From: Thermodesulfobium sp. 4217-1
GTDB taxonomy: Bacteria; Thermodesulfobiota; Thermodesulfobiia; Thermodesulfobiales; Thermodesulfobiaceae
Assembly: GCF_039822205.1 (NCBI RefSeq)
Contig: NZ_JBAGBW010000006.1
Span: forward strand, 20,998-84,997
Reading direction: 5' to 3'
DNA: 64,000 nt
A program made the position numbers and the translations under genes. Position 1 is the stretch's first letter. Every line of letters starts with the position of its first letter. Below the pieces are notes generated by a model. The model was not told the DNA's origin, did not search any database, and saw only the letters and a program-made list of their open reading frames with translations. Of this stretch, positions 53,232-62,764 are shown one piece after another.

Positions 53232-54278
53232 CTAAATTTTTAGATCAACTTCCATCACAGAACCAGCGCTAAAATCATTCGATACATAGAAACCCGTTCT
53301 TTTCAGAGCAGCCTGACTGACATTATTTGAGTCTTTAAAATTATAAATTGTTGCTGTGTTCTGAAGGCTTATCGCCCCAATATTCATATCCTTTAGGGAA
53401 TGCATTTGATCGCTGCCAGAGAAATCTTTGGTTAATATAGTAAGCTTGTTATATACAGGATCCCCTTCATCTATAAAGCCATTGTGATCAGAGTCATAAG
53501 CGCTTAGCTCGTTAAAACCATTGCCTGTATTCGGCCCAAAGAGCTCGCTGCCGTTGTTGATGACGCCATTGTTATTTTTATCCAATGCAAGAAAGCCGCT
53601 GCCATTCGTAGGGAAGCTTATCTGTACGGGCTTGCCGTTTGAATTTAGATCAAATGAATAAGTCTTGTCTGAAAAGGCAATAGTATTGTTTTGGAAATTT
53701 ATCACCAGTGGATCCACATTTTTTGCATCTCCAGCGCTGATAGAGGTAGAATTTTCTTGAAAGAACTCCCTGCCCAGATTTAGATTTAGATTAATTGGAA
53801 TTTCTTGACCAGCAGCAGTCGTCAGTGTTCCAGACGCGCTGAAGTTAAGGGATTCAACCTCGTGCAGCGATTCATTTTTTGTGAAAATCATCCCCCAATT
53901 GTTGCCGCTACTTTGAGCTGCATTTGGTTGGTTTGCAGCTTGCTGGATAGACGTATTGTTATCGCTGGAAGTATCAATTGGCACTATCTTTACGTCCTTG
54001 CCCGTAAGAGACTTTATAAAAGCCTTTAACAGTAATATCTTCAGCATCTCTTTAGAGTCTGTAAAACTTAGAGTATTATTGTCGCTTGAAGAGCTTTCAT
54101 TTGCGCTGCTGTTAGAAAGGTCGCCAAAGGCTTTCTTTAAACCATCGTTCAAAATATCTGCAGTGCTTAATTTTCCATTTGAATTATTGTTAAAAACTTG
54201 TAATTTCTCATTTTTTACAACGCTCTTTTCATAAGAAGAGACAGATTGCAAATTTACATTTGATTTTGAAATTATCAT
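53232..54278 (-). CDS. Large Asn/Ser-rich protein with EF-hand-like calcium sites
   Basis: A 348-residue protein without a signal peptide. The first half is low-complexity and polar (NSSANESSSSDNNT). The second half holds LDKNNNGVINNGSELFG and YDSDHNGFIDEGDPVYN, two DxDxNG loops like those in RTX/flagellar-associated calcium-binding proteins. GGAGAG precedes the ATG. Function unknown; secretion through a type I or flagellar system is possible but nothing nearby supports it. Confidence 0.65.
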   Translation of the reverse strand: MIISKSNVNLQSVSSYEKSVVKNEKLQVFNNNSNGKLSTADILNDGLKKAFGDLSNSSANESSSSDNNTLSFTDSKEMLKILLLKAFIKSLTGKDVKIVPIDTSSDNNTSIQQAANQPNAAQSSGNNWGMIFTKNESLHEVESLNFSASGTLTTAAGQEIPINLNLNLGREFFQENSTSISAGDAKNVDPLVINFQNNTIAFSDKTYSFDLNSNGKPVQISFPTNGSGFLALDKNNNGVINNGSELFGPNTGNGFNELSAYDSDHNGFIDEGDPVYNKLTILTKDFSGSDQMHSLKDMNIGAISLQNTATIYNFKDSNNVSQAALKRTGFYVSNDFSAGSVMEVDLKI

Positions 54279-54437
54279 TTCTCTCTCCTTAGATCCTTTT
54301 CTCAGTTTATCGACATTTGCTCTTTATATTTTTAATTTAAATTAGCTTTATACCAAAATATAATTTAAAAAAATGTGAAAAATCGTTATTATACAAAGAT
54401 TTAATTAGAAGAGTGCAGAAATTTTTTTGTGCGTTGA

Positions 54438-55697
54438 TTAGGTTTGCAAGAGCAAAAGTGCATTTAAATATATGACGATTATTGCGATTATCCAAAGAAT
54501 AGCGTTTAAAAGCCTGGAATTCTTGTATATACCCATAACGCTTGTCCGCGACGTAAGATATAACTGCAAGATAATCGTGATAGGAAGCTGAAAGCTAAGG
54601 AGCACCTGGGACAATAAAAGCCCCTGAAACGGGTCCGATGTGAAAAGCATTAAAATCAGAGCAAAAAATACTGTTATGAATATCCCGCCCTTAGTATGGA
54701 TATCCTTTACGTCATACGGTTCAGAAAATATCCCCGCAAATATAGTCCCCCCAGCCATAGACGCAGTGATAGAGGATGAAAAGCCCGCAAACAGTAAGGC
54801 CAGAGCAAATACAAGAGATGACGTATCGCCAATCAGTGGCACAAGGATCTTTTGTGCCTTTTGGAGCTCGTCCACGTGAAGTCCATGTGCAAAAAAGGTT
54901 GCCGCAGCCAGGATGATCATCGCACTATTTATAGCCCAACCTATCCCCATTGAAAATATTGTATCAAGATATGACATCCTAACCTGTTTTTTGAATTTTT
55001 TTTCATCGCTTACGTCAAATTTTCTGCTTTGTACTATCTCAGAGTGCAAAAACAAGTTGTGAGGCATTACTACCGCACCCAATACGCTCAATATAACAAA
55101 AATTGATCCATGAGGCACACTGGGCACCACCCAACCAACAGAAGCAGCTCTCCAGTCGACGTTTATGATTGAGAGCTCGTATATAAAAGAAAAACCTATC
55201 AGTGAAACAAACGCTATAATATATTTTTCAATGTGTGCATACGACTGTGAATATAACATAAAAACTACCACTAGACTCGTGAGAACCGCACCTATTATCA
55301 AGGGTATCTTAAATAACATGTTAAGTGCAATCGCCGCCCCCAAAACCTCTGCAAAATAGGTAAAAACACAGGCAATCACTGCAGTCCCCAGAATCAAGTA
55401 GCCGTATATCGGCTTTAAAAACTTCATAGTTGCCTCAGACATACAAAGTCCCGTAACCATACCTATCTTTGATGCATTTTGCTGCAACAAAATTAGCATT
55501 ATTGTAGAAAGAGTAACCATCCAAAGCAAACTATAAGAATAGTCAGAGCCAGCAGCAATGTTCGATGCCCAGTTGCCAGGGTCTATAAATCCCACAGTGA
55601 TCAGAATGCCAGGACCAAGATATCTTGACCAATTTAAGACAGTTAGGTTTGCCTTGTGCTTGGTCTTAAAATCTTTAAGCAGAGAAATCATATTCAA
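54438..55697 (-). CDS. mntH: Nramp-family divalent metal transporter
   Basis: A 419-residue transporter with about 11 hydrophobic spans. DPGNWASNIAAG in the first span and MPHNLFLHS in the sixth are the metal-binding motifs of the Nramp family. It should import Mn2+ or Fe2+ with protons. The start overlaps the tsaD stop (TTGA); an ATG two codons on is the alternative. It ends the paaK2-to-mntH gene run. The symbol is by family, not by proven specificity. Confidence 0.88.
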   Translation of the reverse strand: MNMISLLKDFKTKHKANLTVLNWSRYLGPGILITVGFIDPGNWASNIAAGSDYSYSLLWMVTLSTIMLILLQQNASKIGMVTGLCMSEATMKFLKPIYGYLILGTAVIACVFTYFAEVLGAAIALNMLFKIPLIIGAVLTSLVVVFMLYSQSYAHIEKYIIAFVSLIGFSFIYELSIINVDWRAASVGWVVPSVPHGSIFVILSVLGAVVMPHNLFLHSEIVQSRKFDVSDEKKFKKQVRMSYLDTIFSMGIGWAINSAMIILAAATFFAHGLHVDELQKAQKILVPLIGDTSSLVFALALLFAGFSSSITASMAGGTIFAGIFSEPYDVKDIHTKGGIFITVFFALILMLFTSDPFQGLLLSQVLLSFQLPITIILQLYLTSRTSVMGIYKNSRLLNAILWIIAIIVIYLNALLLLQT

Positions 55698-56671
55698 ATT
55701 TTAATCTTCCAATCTGATCTATAATCCAGGCTCAAGTCATCTGAAATGCCTCTAAGAATCATGTCATATCCACAAATTGCTACCATAGCAGCGTTGTCAG
55801 CGCAAAATTTTGGAGAGGGTACCATCAAACTCAAGCTGTGTTCGCTGCAAACCTCGCCCACCTTATCCCTCAGAATCTTATTTGCCGCCACTCCGCCACC
55901 CAGCACGATTTCTTTTATCTGATGGTCTTCTATCACCCTTTCAATCTTTGAAGAAAGAGAGCCAAACAGTGAGTTTTGAAGCCCCAGGGCAAATGCAGAA
56001 TAATCCTCTTTTGAAGCAATTTTTCTAAAAACTCTTAAAGCAGCCGTCTTTATCCCACTAAAACTCATCATATAGCCTTCCATCTTCAGCTTTGATATCT
56101 TGATTTCGCCTTTAGCCCCCTGAGATAATCTCTCTATCTCGCTCCCAGCAGGGTATGATATGCCCATCTCTCTGCCTATCTTATCGATTACCTCCCCTAT
56201 CGCATCGTCTACTGTCCAGCCAATTCTTTTGTAAACGCCCCACCCGCTCCACAAAATCATCTCGGTATGACCACCCGAAACTATCACGCCCAAACAAGGA
56301 AATTTTGGATAACGATTCTCCAGCAAGCAAGCCAGCAAGTGCGCTTCAAGATGATTTACCCCAACTATTTTAACCCCTTCATAAAGAGCTATAGTCTTTG
56401 CAAAACAAAGTCCCAATGAAAGAGAGCCGGGAAGTCCAGGGCCTACAGTCACGGCTACCGCATCAATGTGCTCGCTAAATTTTTCTTTTATAATGTCATA
56501 AAGCGGCAAAAGAGTCTTAAAATGCTCTCGCGAAGCCACTTCTGGCACTACACCGCCAAACTTCTTGTGAACCTCTTCTTGCGTAGACCTTACCTCATAA
56601 ATCAAGATGCCGTCCTTTACCAGTGCTATGCCTGTATCGTCACAGGACGTTTCTATCCCAAGAACTATCAT
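55694..56671 (-). CDS. tsaD: tRNA N6-adenosine threonylcarbamoyltransferase
   Basis: A 325-residue Kae1/TsaD protein. GIETSCDDTGIAL opens it, HLEAHLLA carries the metal histidines, and VSGGHTEMILW, DAIGEVIDKIGR and LGGGVAANKILRD are signatures. It adds threonylcarbamoyl to A37 of ANN-decoding tRNAs. It lies 15 bases after paaK1 in a run of metabolic genes, which is a common kind of mixed operon. Confidence 0.96.
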   Translation of the reverse strand: MIVLGIETSCDDTGIALVKDGILIYEVRSTQEEVHKKFGGVVPEVASREHFKTLLPLYDIIKEKFSEHIDAVAVTVGPGLPGSLSLGLCFAKTIALYEGVKIVGVNHLEAHLLACLLENRYPKFPCLGVIVSGGHTEMILWSGWGVYKRIGWTVDDAIGEVIDKIGREMGISYPAGSEIERLSQGAKGEIKISKLKMEGYMMSFSGIKTAALRVFRKIASKEDYSAFALGLQNSLFGSLSSKIERVIEDHQIKEIVLGGGVAANKILRDKVGEVCSEHSLSLMVPSPKFCADNAAMVAICGYDMILRGISDDLSLDYRSDWKIKI

Positions 56672-56686
56672 TTATTTAAAACTCCT

Positions 56687-57991
56687 TTAAGCTTTTAGTT
56701 TTCTCTTGTCTATCACCCTCTTTGCCTTGCCGCTCGATCTCTCTATGCTCTTTGGCTCGACCAACCTAAGCTTGACGTCAATTCCAAGTACTGATTTTAG
56801 CTTATGAGTCAGGGTTCTGTCCATCTCGACAAGAGATCTCATCTTGTCCTGGAATATGTCATCTGAAATCTCAACAAAGACTTCTATGGTATCCAGGTGA
56901 TTTCTCCTATCAAGAACTATCTGATAGTGAGGCAATACACCCTGAGTGCTTATTAGCACCTCTTCTATCTGTGAAGGAAATACGTTTACACCTCTGATAA
57001 TAAGCATATCATCCGTTCGACCCTTAATCTTGCCTATTCTTGCCATAGTTCTGCCGCATCCGCAGGGCTCTTCGATAAGATACGTGATGTCTCTTGTCCT
57101 ATATCTGATGATGGGTAGCGCCTCTTTCGTAAGAGAGGTAATTACGAGCTCTCCAACTTCGCCAGGCTCTACAGGCTCTAAGGTCTCTGGGTCTATGATC
57201 TCCACCAGGAAATGATCCTCCCAGATGTGCATCCCAACCTTTAGCTGACACTCCCCAGCTACTCCTGGACCTATCAGCTCAGATAAGCCATAGTTATCGG
57301 TGGCAATGACCCCAAGCGTCCCCTCCAACTCCTTCCTTATCTCCTCTGTCCACGGCTCAGCCCCAAAAAATCCCACTCTTAATTTCAGATCCTCTTTGCC
57401 AATACCCATTTCCTTCATAACTTCTGCCAGATGAAGACTGTAGGAAGGGGTGCCAATGATAGCCGTAGTGCCAAAATCTTTCATAAGATTTATCTGCCTT
57501 TCACTGTTACCCACAGAGGTAGGGATAACCGTAGCCCCTATTTTCTCAGCCCCATAGTGCATGCCAAGGCCACCTGTAAAAAGACCATATCCCAAAAAAT
57601 TTTGAACCTTGTCGTCGTGTCTTAACCCACCTGCATACAGCACCCTTGCAGAAAGCTCAGCCCAGGTCTGTAAGTCCCTTGCTGTATAGCCTACTACAGT
57701 GGGCTTTCCAGTAGTCCCGCTTGATGCGTGAAGCCTCACCACATCGCGCTCGGGCACGGCAAAGAGTCCAAAAGGATAGGTGTCTCTCAGATCCTGCTTA
57801 ACTGTGAATGGAAATTTTGCAAAATCTTCAAGAGTCCTTAGATCTTTTAAAGAAAGTCCCTTTTCTTCAATCTTTTCTCTATAAAATTTTACATTCTCCC
57901 AAACCCTTGAAAGAACTCCTCTCAATCTTGAAAGCTGTAAATCCTTGATCCTCTTCCTTGGCATACATTCATAATCAGGGTTAAATATCAT
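56687..57991 (-). CDS. paaK: Phenylacetate-CoA ligase-like protein 1
   Basis: A 434-residue AMP-forming ligase of the PaaK type. [16 protein letters not shown] (near 80) is the phosphate loop, [17 protein letters not shown] the adenylation motif, and [14 protein letters not shown] and [10 protein letters not shown] mark the PaaK C-terminus. It forms aryl-acetyl-CoA from aryl acetate, ATP and CoA. A second paralogue opens the operon, and IorAB, which makes the same thioesters from aryl pyruvates, lies between. Confidence 0.93.
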   Translation of the reverse strand: MIFNPDYECMPRKRIKDLQLSRLRGVLSRVWENVKFYREKIEEKGLSLKDLRTLEDFAKFPFTVKQDLRDTYPFGLFAVPERDVVRLHASSGTTGKPTVVGYTARDLQTWAELSARVLYAGGLRHDDKVQNFLGYGLFTGGLGMHYGAEKIGATVIPTSVGNSERQINLMKDFGTTAIIGTPSYSLHLAEVMKEMGIGKEDLKLRVGFFGAEPWTEEIRKELEGTLGVIATDNYGLSELIGPGVAGECQLKVGMHIWEDHFLVEIIDPETLEPVEPGEVGELVITSLTKEALPIIRYRTRDITYLIEEPCGCGRTMARIGKIKGRTDDMLIIRGVNVFPSQIEEVLISTQGVLPHYQIVLDRRNHLDTIEVFVEISDDIFQDKMRSLVEMDRTLTHKLKSVLGIDVKLRLVEPKSIERSSGKAKRVIDKRKLKA

Positions 57992-58026
57992 ACATAACTC
58001 CTTAAGATATAGTAAGTTAGACGCTC

Positions 58027-58455
58027 TTAATTACAAATTTTTCTCGATACGATATCAGAATGGGATAGTATTCCAATATTTTTGTCCTGCAGAACCTTTA
58101 TCCCCTTTTCAGTATCAGAAAGATCAAACACTACAAATCCGCCAACCCCAGAATAAAGATACTCTACATTTATGTCCTCGTCGGCAAGAATCTTCAAAGT
58201 GTTATACAGCCCGCCAGGAGTATCAGGAACGTCCACACACACCACATCGGTCTCTTTTACAGTGAATCCTTCATTTTTCAGCATCTCTTTAGCCTTTACT
58301 GGATCGTCTACAAGAACCCTAAATATGCCATACTCTGCAGTATCGGCCACAGAAAACCCCCTGATGTCGAGCTTTCCTTTAGCCAAAACCTCTGTCAATT
58401 CAGCAAGCCTTCCTGCTCTGTTCTCCATAAATATTGCCAATTGTCTTACCTTCAT
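58027..58455 (-). CDS. Tandem ACT-domain protein
   Basis: A 142-residue protein with two ACT repeats: [21 protein letters not shown] near residues 8-28 and [20 protein letters not shown] near 73-92. ACT domains bind amino acids. Such proteins are common next to paaK and ior genes, so it is likely an amino-acid sensor for this pathway. Confidence 0.88.
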   Translation of the reverse strand: MKVRQLAIFMENRAGRLAELTEVLAKGKLDIRGFSVADTAEYGIFRVLVDDPVKAKEMLKNEGFTVKETDVVCVDVPDTPGGLYNTLKILADEDINVEYLYSGVGGFVVFDLSDTEKGIKVLQDKNIGILSHSDIVSRKICN

Positions 58456-58485
58456 ATTCTCCTCCTCCTAAAGGCATTTTTAGAT

Positions 58486-59064
58486 CTAACTAACTTTTCT
58501 CCCCAACATAAAGGCCTTTATATTTATTTCGTGCAATTTCTCTGGCAAAAATTCTTTTATACACTCTATCCAAACGTCCTCTGAAATATCTAAATATTTT
58601 GAGAGCAAGCCCATCATAATAATATTTATTGTCTTGGGATTTCCCAGATCCTTTGCTAATTTTGAGGCATTGATCAGCTCAAAATCGAAGCCAATATCCC
58701 TAATCTTGTCCATTATATCAGCAGGATATTCAGCCTTTCCCGATATTACAGGCAAGGGCGATAGCATCTCATCTGAGACCAATAGCTTGCCTTCTGGCTT
58801 TAGATATTCCAGATATCTTGCAGCCTCCAGACACTCAAACGACACAAGGAAGTCCACCTCACCCTTTGACAGAAGAGGCGAATGAACTTTTTTGCCTAGT
58901 CTAACAGCACTCTCTACGCTCCCACCCCTTTGGGCCATACCGTGAACCTCAGTTAGCTTTACATCATATCCGCTCTTAAATCCCACATGGGATATCAATC
59001 TGGATGCCGTTAAGACCCCCTGTCCGCCTACTCCTACAAATAAGAAATCAATTTTATCCATCAA
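58486..59064 (-). CDS. iorB: Indolepyruvate ferredoxin oxidoreductase subunit beta
   Basis: A 192-residue gamma-type 2-oxoacid oxidoreductase domain: DFLFVGVGGQGVLTASRLI at the start and KLTEVHGMAQRGGSVESAVR next, both typical of IorB. Together with IorA it oxidises aryl pyruvates to aryl-acetyl-CoA with ferredoxin. GGAGG lies before a TTG and, better spaced, the ATG at 59061. Confidence 0.93.
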   Translation of the reverse strand: MMDKIDFLFVGVGGQGVLTASRLISHVGFKSGYDVKLTEVHGMAQRGGSVESAVRLGKKVHSPLLSKGEVDFLVSFECLEAARYLEYLKPEGKLLVSDEMLSPLPVISGKAEYPADIMDKIRDIGFDFELINASKLAKDLGNPKTINIIMMGLLSKYLDISEDVWIECIKEFLPEKLHEINIKAFMLGRKVS

Positions 59065-59091
59065 TTTTTCCTCCCAAATTCAAAGTAACTC

Positions 59092-60834
59092 TTAAAGTTG
59101 GCTTATTGCGCTATGCAAACATGCATCCACACACAAACCGCAACCGTAACACAGATCTGCTCTTATCTTCACCTTTTTTACATCTTTATCAAAGCTCATT
59201 GCAGGGCATGCGACGTTTAGACAGGCCTTGCAACCCTTACACTTTTCTTCATCCACAAAGTATTTAACGTTTTGGGCTCTTTCTACCAGAACGCATGGCT
59301 TTTTGGAAATAATCACGCAGGGCTCGTTTAGCTTCAGCATCTTTTCAATGGTCTTTTGAAGTTTTTTAAAGTCTATAGGGTCCACTACTTTTATGTGTTT
59401 TATCCCCAATCCCTTCAGAACTTTCTTTATCTTTACGGGCTCTACCTCATCGCCCCTTGCTCTTATGCCAGACATGGGATTTCCCTGGTGCCCCGTCATA
59501 GCAGTGGTTCTGTTATCAAGAATTATCGCAAGCACAGGCGCCTTATTGTAAGCCAATTCAGCAATTCCTGGCAGGCCTGAGTGGGTAAAGGTAGAATCTC
59601 CCAATGTAGCCACCACTTTGATGCCGTCATCTGATTTAAGATTTTGAGCAAGTCCTGCTGCCATTCCCAGGCTAGCGCCCATGCAAACAGTCGTATCGGT
59701 TGCGCCCAACGGCTTCAAAGCGCCAAGCGAATAGCAGCCAATGTCAGAAGTTATATATAGATCTTTCTTCTTCAATCTTATTTGATTTAGCGCATAATAA
59801 ACTCCTCTGTGAGGACATCCTGCGCACAGAAGCGGAGGTCTGGGCAAAACTGGCAAATCATATTTTGGAGCCTCCACGTTGAAGAGCGTCTTTCTAATTA
59901 GATCTGGAGATATCTCAAGAGAGGGTTCGAATACATCTTTCCCAATAACCTCGACTCCCAAATTCATTGCCCTTATTTCATCTGCGATAAATGGATCTGA
60001 CTCCTCAATTACATATACCCTGTCAAACCGTACGACAAACTCAGATATCAGCGATTTTGGCAGTGGATATGTAGTGGAGAGCTTCAAAAATGTAGCATAT
60101 TTAAAGGCCTCTCTTGCGTGCTCATAAGCGACACCGCAGGCGATAACTCCAGTAGCGCCGTCCCCTTCTATCTTGTTAAAGCTCGTGCTCTCAAATAGAG
60201 ACAGAGCCTTTTTAACTTTATTGTCAAGATTGACTCTGAGCTTTCTTGCGTTTGCGGGCAGAACAATATACTTTTCTGGATTCTTTTCCAGACTCTTTTT
60301 CGGAGCCTCGACTCTATCCTGAAGCTCTACTATAGAAGAAGAGTGAGAGAGCCTTGTGGTAGATCTGATTATTACAGGTAGATCGGTCTCCTCTGAAACC
60401 TCAAATGCCCACTTTGTTAGATCTTTGGCATCTTGTGAGTCTGATGGCTCAAGAACTATCGCCCTTGACATCTTTGCAAAATATCTTGTGTCCTGCTCAT
60501 TTTGTGAGCTGTGCATGCCCGGGTCATCTGCCACCACAATAACCAGCCCAGCGTTTACGCCCGTATAGGTCAAGGTCTGAAGAACATCTGCTGCCACATT
60601 CAGCCCCACGTGCTTCATAGAACATATACTTCTATTTCCAGAAAGAGATGCCCCCAGACAGGCTTCCAGAGAAACCTTTTCATTTGGAGCCCACTCCACA
60701 TACAATTCCTTATATTTCTTCAGATTCTCCATCACTTCAGTACTAGGAGTTCCAGGATATGCAGATGCAAAATTCACACCAGCCTCCCACGCCCCACGTG
60801 CGATTGCTTCATTGCCTAACATTATCTTTTTCAA
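59092..60834 (-). CDS. iorA: Indolepyruvate ferredoxin oxidoreductase subunit alpha
   Basis: A 580-residue subunit. GNEAIARGAWEAGVNFASAYPGTPSTE opens the pyrimidine-binding part, LCAGCPHRGVYYAL and TLGDSTFTHSGLPG mark the thiamine-diphosphate domain, and the C-terminus has two [4Fe-4S] motifs, CKGCKACLNVACP and CYGCGLCVDAC. The TTG start follows GGGAG by eight bases. It serves in amino-acid fermentation, or in reverse for aromatic amino-acid synthesis. Confidence 0.95.
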   Translation of the reverse strand: MKKIMLGNEAIARGAWEAGVNFASAYPGTPSTEVMENLKKYKELYVEWAPNEKVSLEACLGASLSGNRSICSMKHVGLNVAADVLQTLTYTGVNAGLVIVVADDPGMHSSQNEQDTRYFAKMSRAIVLEPSDSQDAKDLTKWAFEVSEETDLPVIIRSTTRLSHSSSIVELQDRVEAPKKSLEKNPEKYIVLPANARKLRVNLDNKVKKALSLFESTSFNKIEGDGATGVIACGVAYEHAREAFKYATFLKLSTTYPLPKSLISEFVVRFDRVYVIEESDPFIADEIRAMNLGVEVIGKDVFEPSLEISPDLIRKTLFNVEAPKYDLPVLPRPPLLCAGCPHRGVYYALNQIRLKKKDLYITSDIGCYSLGALKPLGATDTTVCMGASLGMAAGLAQNLKSDDGIKVVATLGDSTFTHSGLPGIAELAYNKAPVLAIILDNRTTAMTGHQGNPMSGIRARGDEVEPVKIKKVLKGLGIKHIKVVDPIDFKKLQKTIEKMLKLNEPCVIISKKPCVLVERAQNVKYFVDEEKCKGCKACLNVACPAMSFDKDVKKVKIRADLCYGCGLCVDACLHSAISQL

Positions 60835-60858
60835 AATTCACACTCCCTTTAGAAGCTA

Positions 60859-62169
60859 TTATTTATTAAGTTTTCTCTTGTCTATCACCCTTTTAGCCTT
60901 GCCCTCTGACCTCTCTATGCTCTTTGGTTCGACAAGCTTTACCTTTACGGATATGCCACAAATGTTGTAAATAGAATCCGACACCTTCTTTTGAAGTCTC
61001 TCAAGGGATCTCACTTCTGATGTAAATAGCTCTGGCAAAACCTCAACCCACACCTCGATAGTATCCAAATCCTTATCTCTATCTACTATTATCAAGTAGT
61101 GAGGCGAGGTTCCTTCCACCTGAGCCAAAGCAGACTCGATCTGAGAAGGAAATACGTTTACTCCTCTGATAATAAGCATATCATCAGACCTACCAAGGAT
61201 TCTGGAGATCCTTGCATGAGTCCTGCCGCATACACAGGGCTCAACGTTTAGCCTTGTCAGGTCCCTCGTCCTGTATCTGATGAGAGGTATTCCTTCTTTC
61301 AAAAGGGTGGTTATTACTAACTCTCCAACCTCGCCAGGCGGCAGGGGTTCTAAGGTAACAGGATCGACAACCTCTGCTATAAAGGCATCCTCTGCCACGT
61401 GAAGCCCATCCTTTTCAAGGCATTCACAGGCTACTCCTGGACCCATTATCTCAGAAAGTCCATATATATCTACAGCCGTAAAGTCTAATCTATCCTCTAT
61501 TCTCTTTCTCATCTCTTCAGACCACGGTTCAGCGCCCAGCACTCCAACCCTTAACTTTGAGTCTTTCAAGCTCAAGCCCATGTCTTCTGCCACATCAGCA
61601 AGGTGTAAGAGGTAAGATGGTGTGCATGCGATAGCTGTAGCCTCAAAGTCCATTATGAGCTGAATCTGTCTTTTCGTCTGACCTCCAGAAGATGGCACTA
61701 CCGTGCCGCCAAGCCTCTCAACGCCATAATGAAGCCCTAAGCCGCCCGTAAAAAGACCATATCCGTATGCAATGTGTACAGTGTCATACTTGCTGACTCC
61801 AGCCCCCACAAGGGCTCTTGCTACCAGCTCAGACCAAATATTTAGATCGTTTTGAGTATACCCAACCACTGTAGGCTTTCCCGTCGTGCCACTCGATGCG
61901 TGAAGCCTGACTATCTCTCCTCTATTTACCGCAAACATGCCAAACGGATAATTATCTCTTAGATCGCTCTTTAACGTAAAAGGGAGTCTTCTGATATCGT
62001 CAATATCTCGAATATCAGTAGGACTGACTCCTAACTCGTTGAACCTCTTTCTGTAAAACGGCACAAACTCATATACGTAACGCGCCAATCTTCTAAGTCT
62101 TGATTCCTGTAGGCTAACTATCTCTTTCCTGGGCAACAGTTCCACTTCGGGTTTAAAGTACTTCATCAT
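60859..62169 (-). CDS. paaK: Phenylacetate-CoA ligase-like protein 2
   Basis: A 436-residue paralogue of the protein at 56687-57991, with [47 protein letters not shown] and [10 protein letters not shown]. The two are clearly related along their whole length but diverged in the middle, so they are not a recent duplicate. It heads the iorA-iorB-ACT-paaK1 run, and a structured leader precedes it. The ATG pair at 62169/62166 lies close after AGGAG. Confidence 0.92.
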   Translation of the reverse strand: MMKYFKPEVELLPRKEIVSLQESRLRRLARYVYEFVPFYRKRFNELGVSPTDIRDIDDIRRLPFTLKSDLRDNYPFGMFAVNRGEIVRLHASSGTTGKPTVVGYTQNDLNIWSELVARALVGAGVSKYDTVHIAYGYGLFTGGLGLHYGVERLGGTVVPSSGGQTKRQIQLIMDFEATAIACTPSYLLHLADVAEDMGLSLKDSKLRVGVLGAEPWSEEMRKRIEDRLDFTAVDIYGLSEIMGPGVACECLEKDGLHVAEDAFIAEVVDPVTLEPLPPGEVGELVITTLLKEGIPLIRYRTRDLTRLNVEPCVCGRTHARISRILGRSDDMLIIRGVNVFPSQIESALAQVEGTSPHYLIIVDRDKDLDTIEVWVEVLPELFTSEVRSLERLQKKVSDSIYNICGISVKVKLVEPKSIERSEGKAKRVIDKRKLNK

Positions 62170-62183
62170 CTCCTACTCTTTGG

Positions 62184-62252
62184 CTGAGTCCATAGATCTC
62201 AGGTTGGGATATTTTTAGTCCGCCACCACAAACCCTACTCCCAACAGGCGGA
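62184..62252 (-). promoter_or_regulatory. Structured leader with crossing stems before paaK2
   Basis: Reading the plus coordinates, GTTGGGA (62203-62209) pairs with TCCCAAC (62239-62245), while TCCGCC (62219-62224) pairs with GGCGGA (62247-62252). The two helices interleave, the arrangement of an H-type pseudoknot. CTGAG/CTCAG (62184-62188, 62198-62202) adds a third stem next to the ribosome site of paaK2. This may be a riboswitch-like leader of the paaK-ior operon; I cannot assign it to a known class. Confidence 0.5.
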
Positions 62253-62308
62253 ACTTAGGGAACACTGCATTAGATGTATTTTACTATATAGAAAATAAAT
62301 TTAAATAG

Positions 62309-62677
62309 TCATAACCTATCAACTAAATTTATAGCACCATTTTTGCAGCCCTTTGCACAAGCTCCACAGCCCACACATTTAGTCTCATCCACAAATGCCC
62401 TGCCATCTACCATTGATATTGCTCCCTTTTTGCAAAACCTTAGACATACCTCACAACCCTTGCACAAGATAGGATCTACTCTTGCAACCTTTAATTTTTT
62501 TGGACTTTTCAGAGCAGCACTCCCAGTAGCTTCAGTCAGGCTTGGCTGAGGGCTTTCTGCCCCGGAGTCAAGAAGACCCACACCAGCAGCGCTCCCAAAG
62601 CTCTTTCTTGAAAAACGTCCTAAAGACCTTCCTTTATGGTGTCCGCCGTTTTTATGTCCGCACATTCGACCTCTCAT
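62309..62677 (-). CDS. Dicluster ferredoxin-like protein with basic His/Gly-rich N-terminus
   Basis: A 122-residue protein. Residues 1-60 are basic and Gly/His/Ser-rich (GHKNGGHHKGRSLGRFSRK) with no obvious fold; residues 65-122 form a two-[4Fe-4S] ferredoxin domain with CKGCEVCLRFCKKGA and CVGCGACAKGCKNGA. GAGGTG precedes the ATG. It lies 139 bases upstream of paaK2 and could carry electrons from IorAB, but it may also be a separate unit. Confidence 0.8.
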   Translation of the reverse strand: MRGRMCGHKNGGHHKGRSLGRFSRKSFGSAAGVGLLDSGAESPQPSLTEATGSAALKSPKKLKVARVDPILCKGCEVCLRFCKKGAISMVDGRAFVDETKCVGCGACAKGCKNGAINLVDRL

Positions 62678-62764
62678 TTATTATCACCTCTGTATTTAAT
62701 TTTAACAAAATTAATATAAAATACTCCCTATGGGTTTTAGCTATTTATTTAATCTGGAGGAGAA

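Noticed and set aside
59920-59935. GGTTCGAAT, T-loop-like string
   Set aside because: It lies inside iorA and no tRNA cloverleaf can be built around it. No tRNA was found anywhere in the window.
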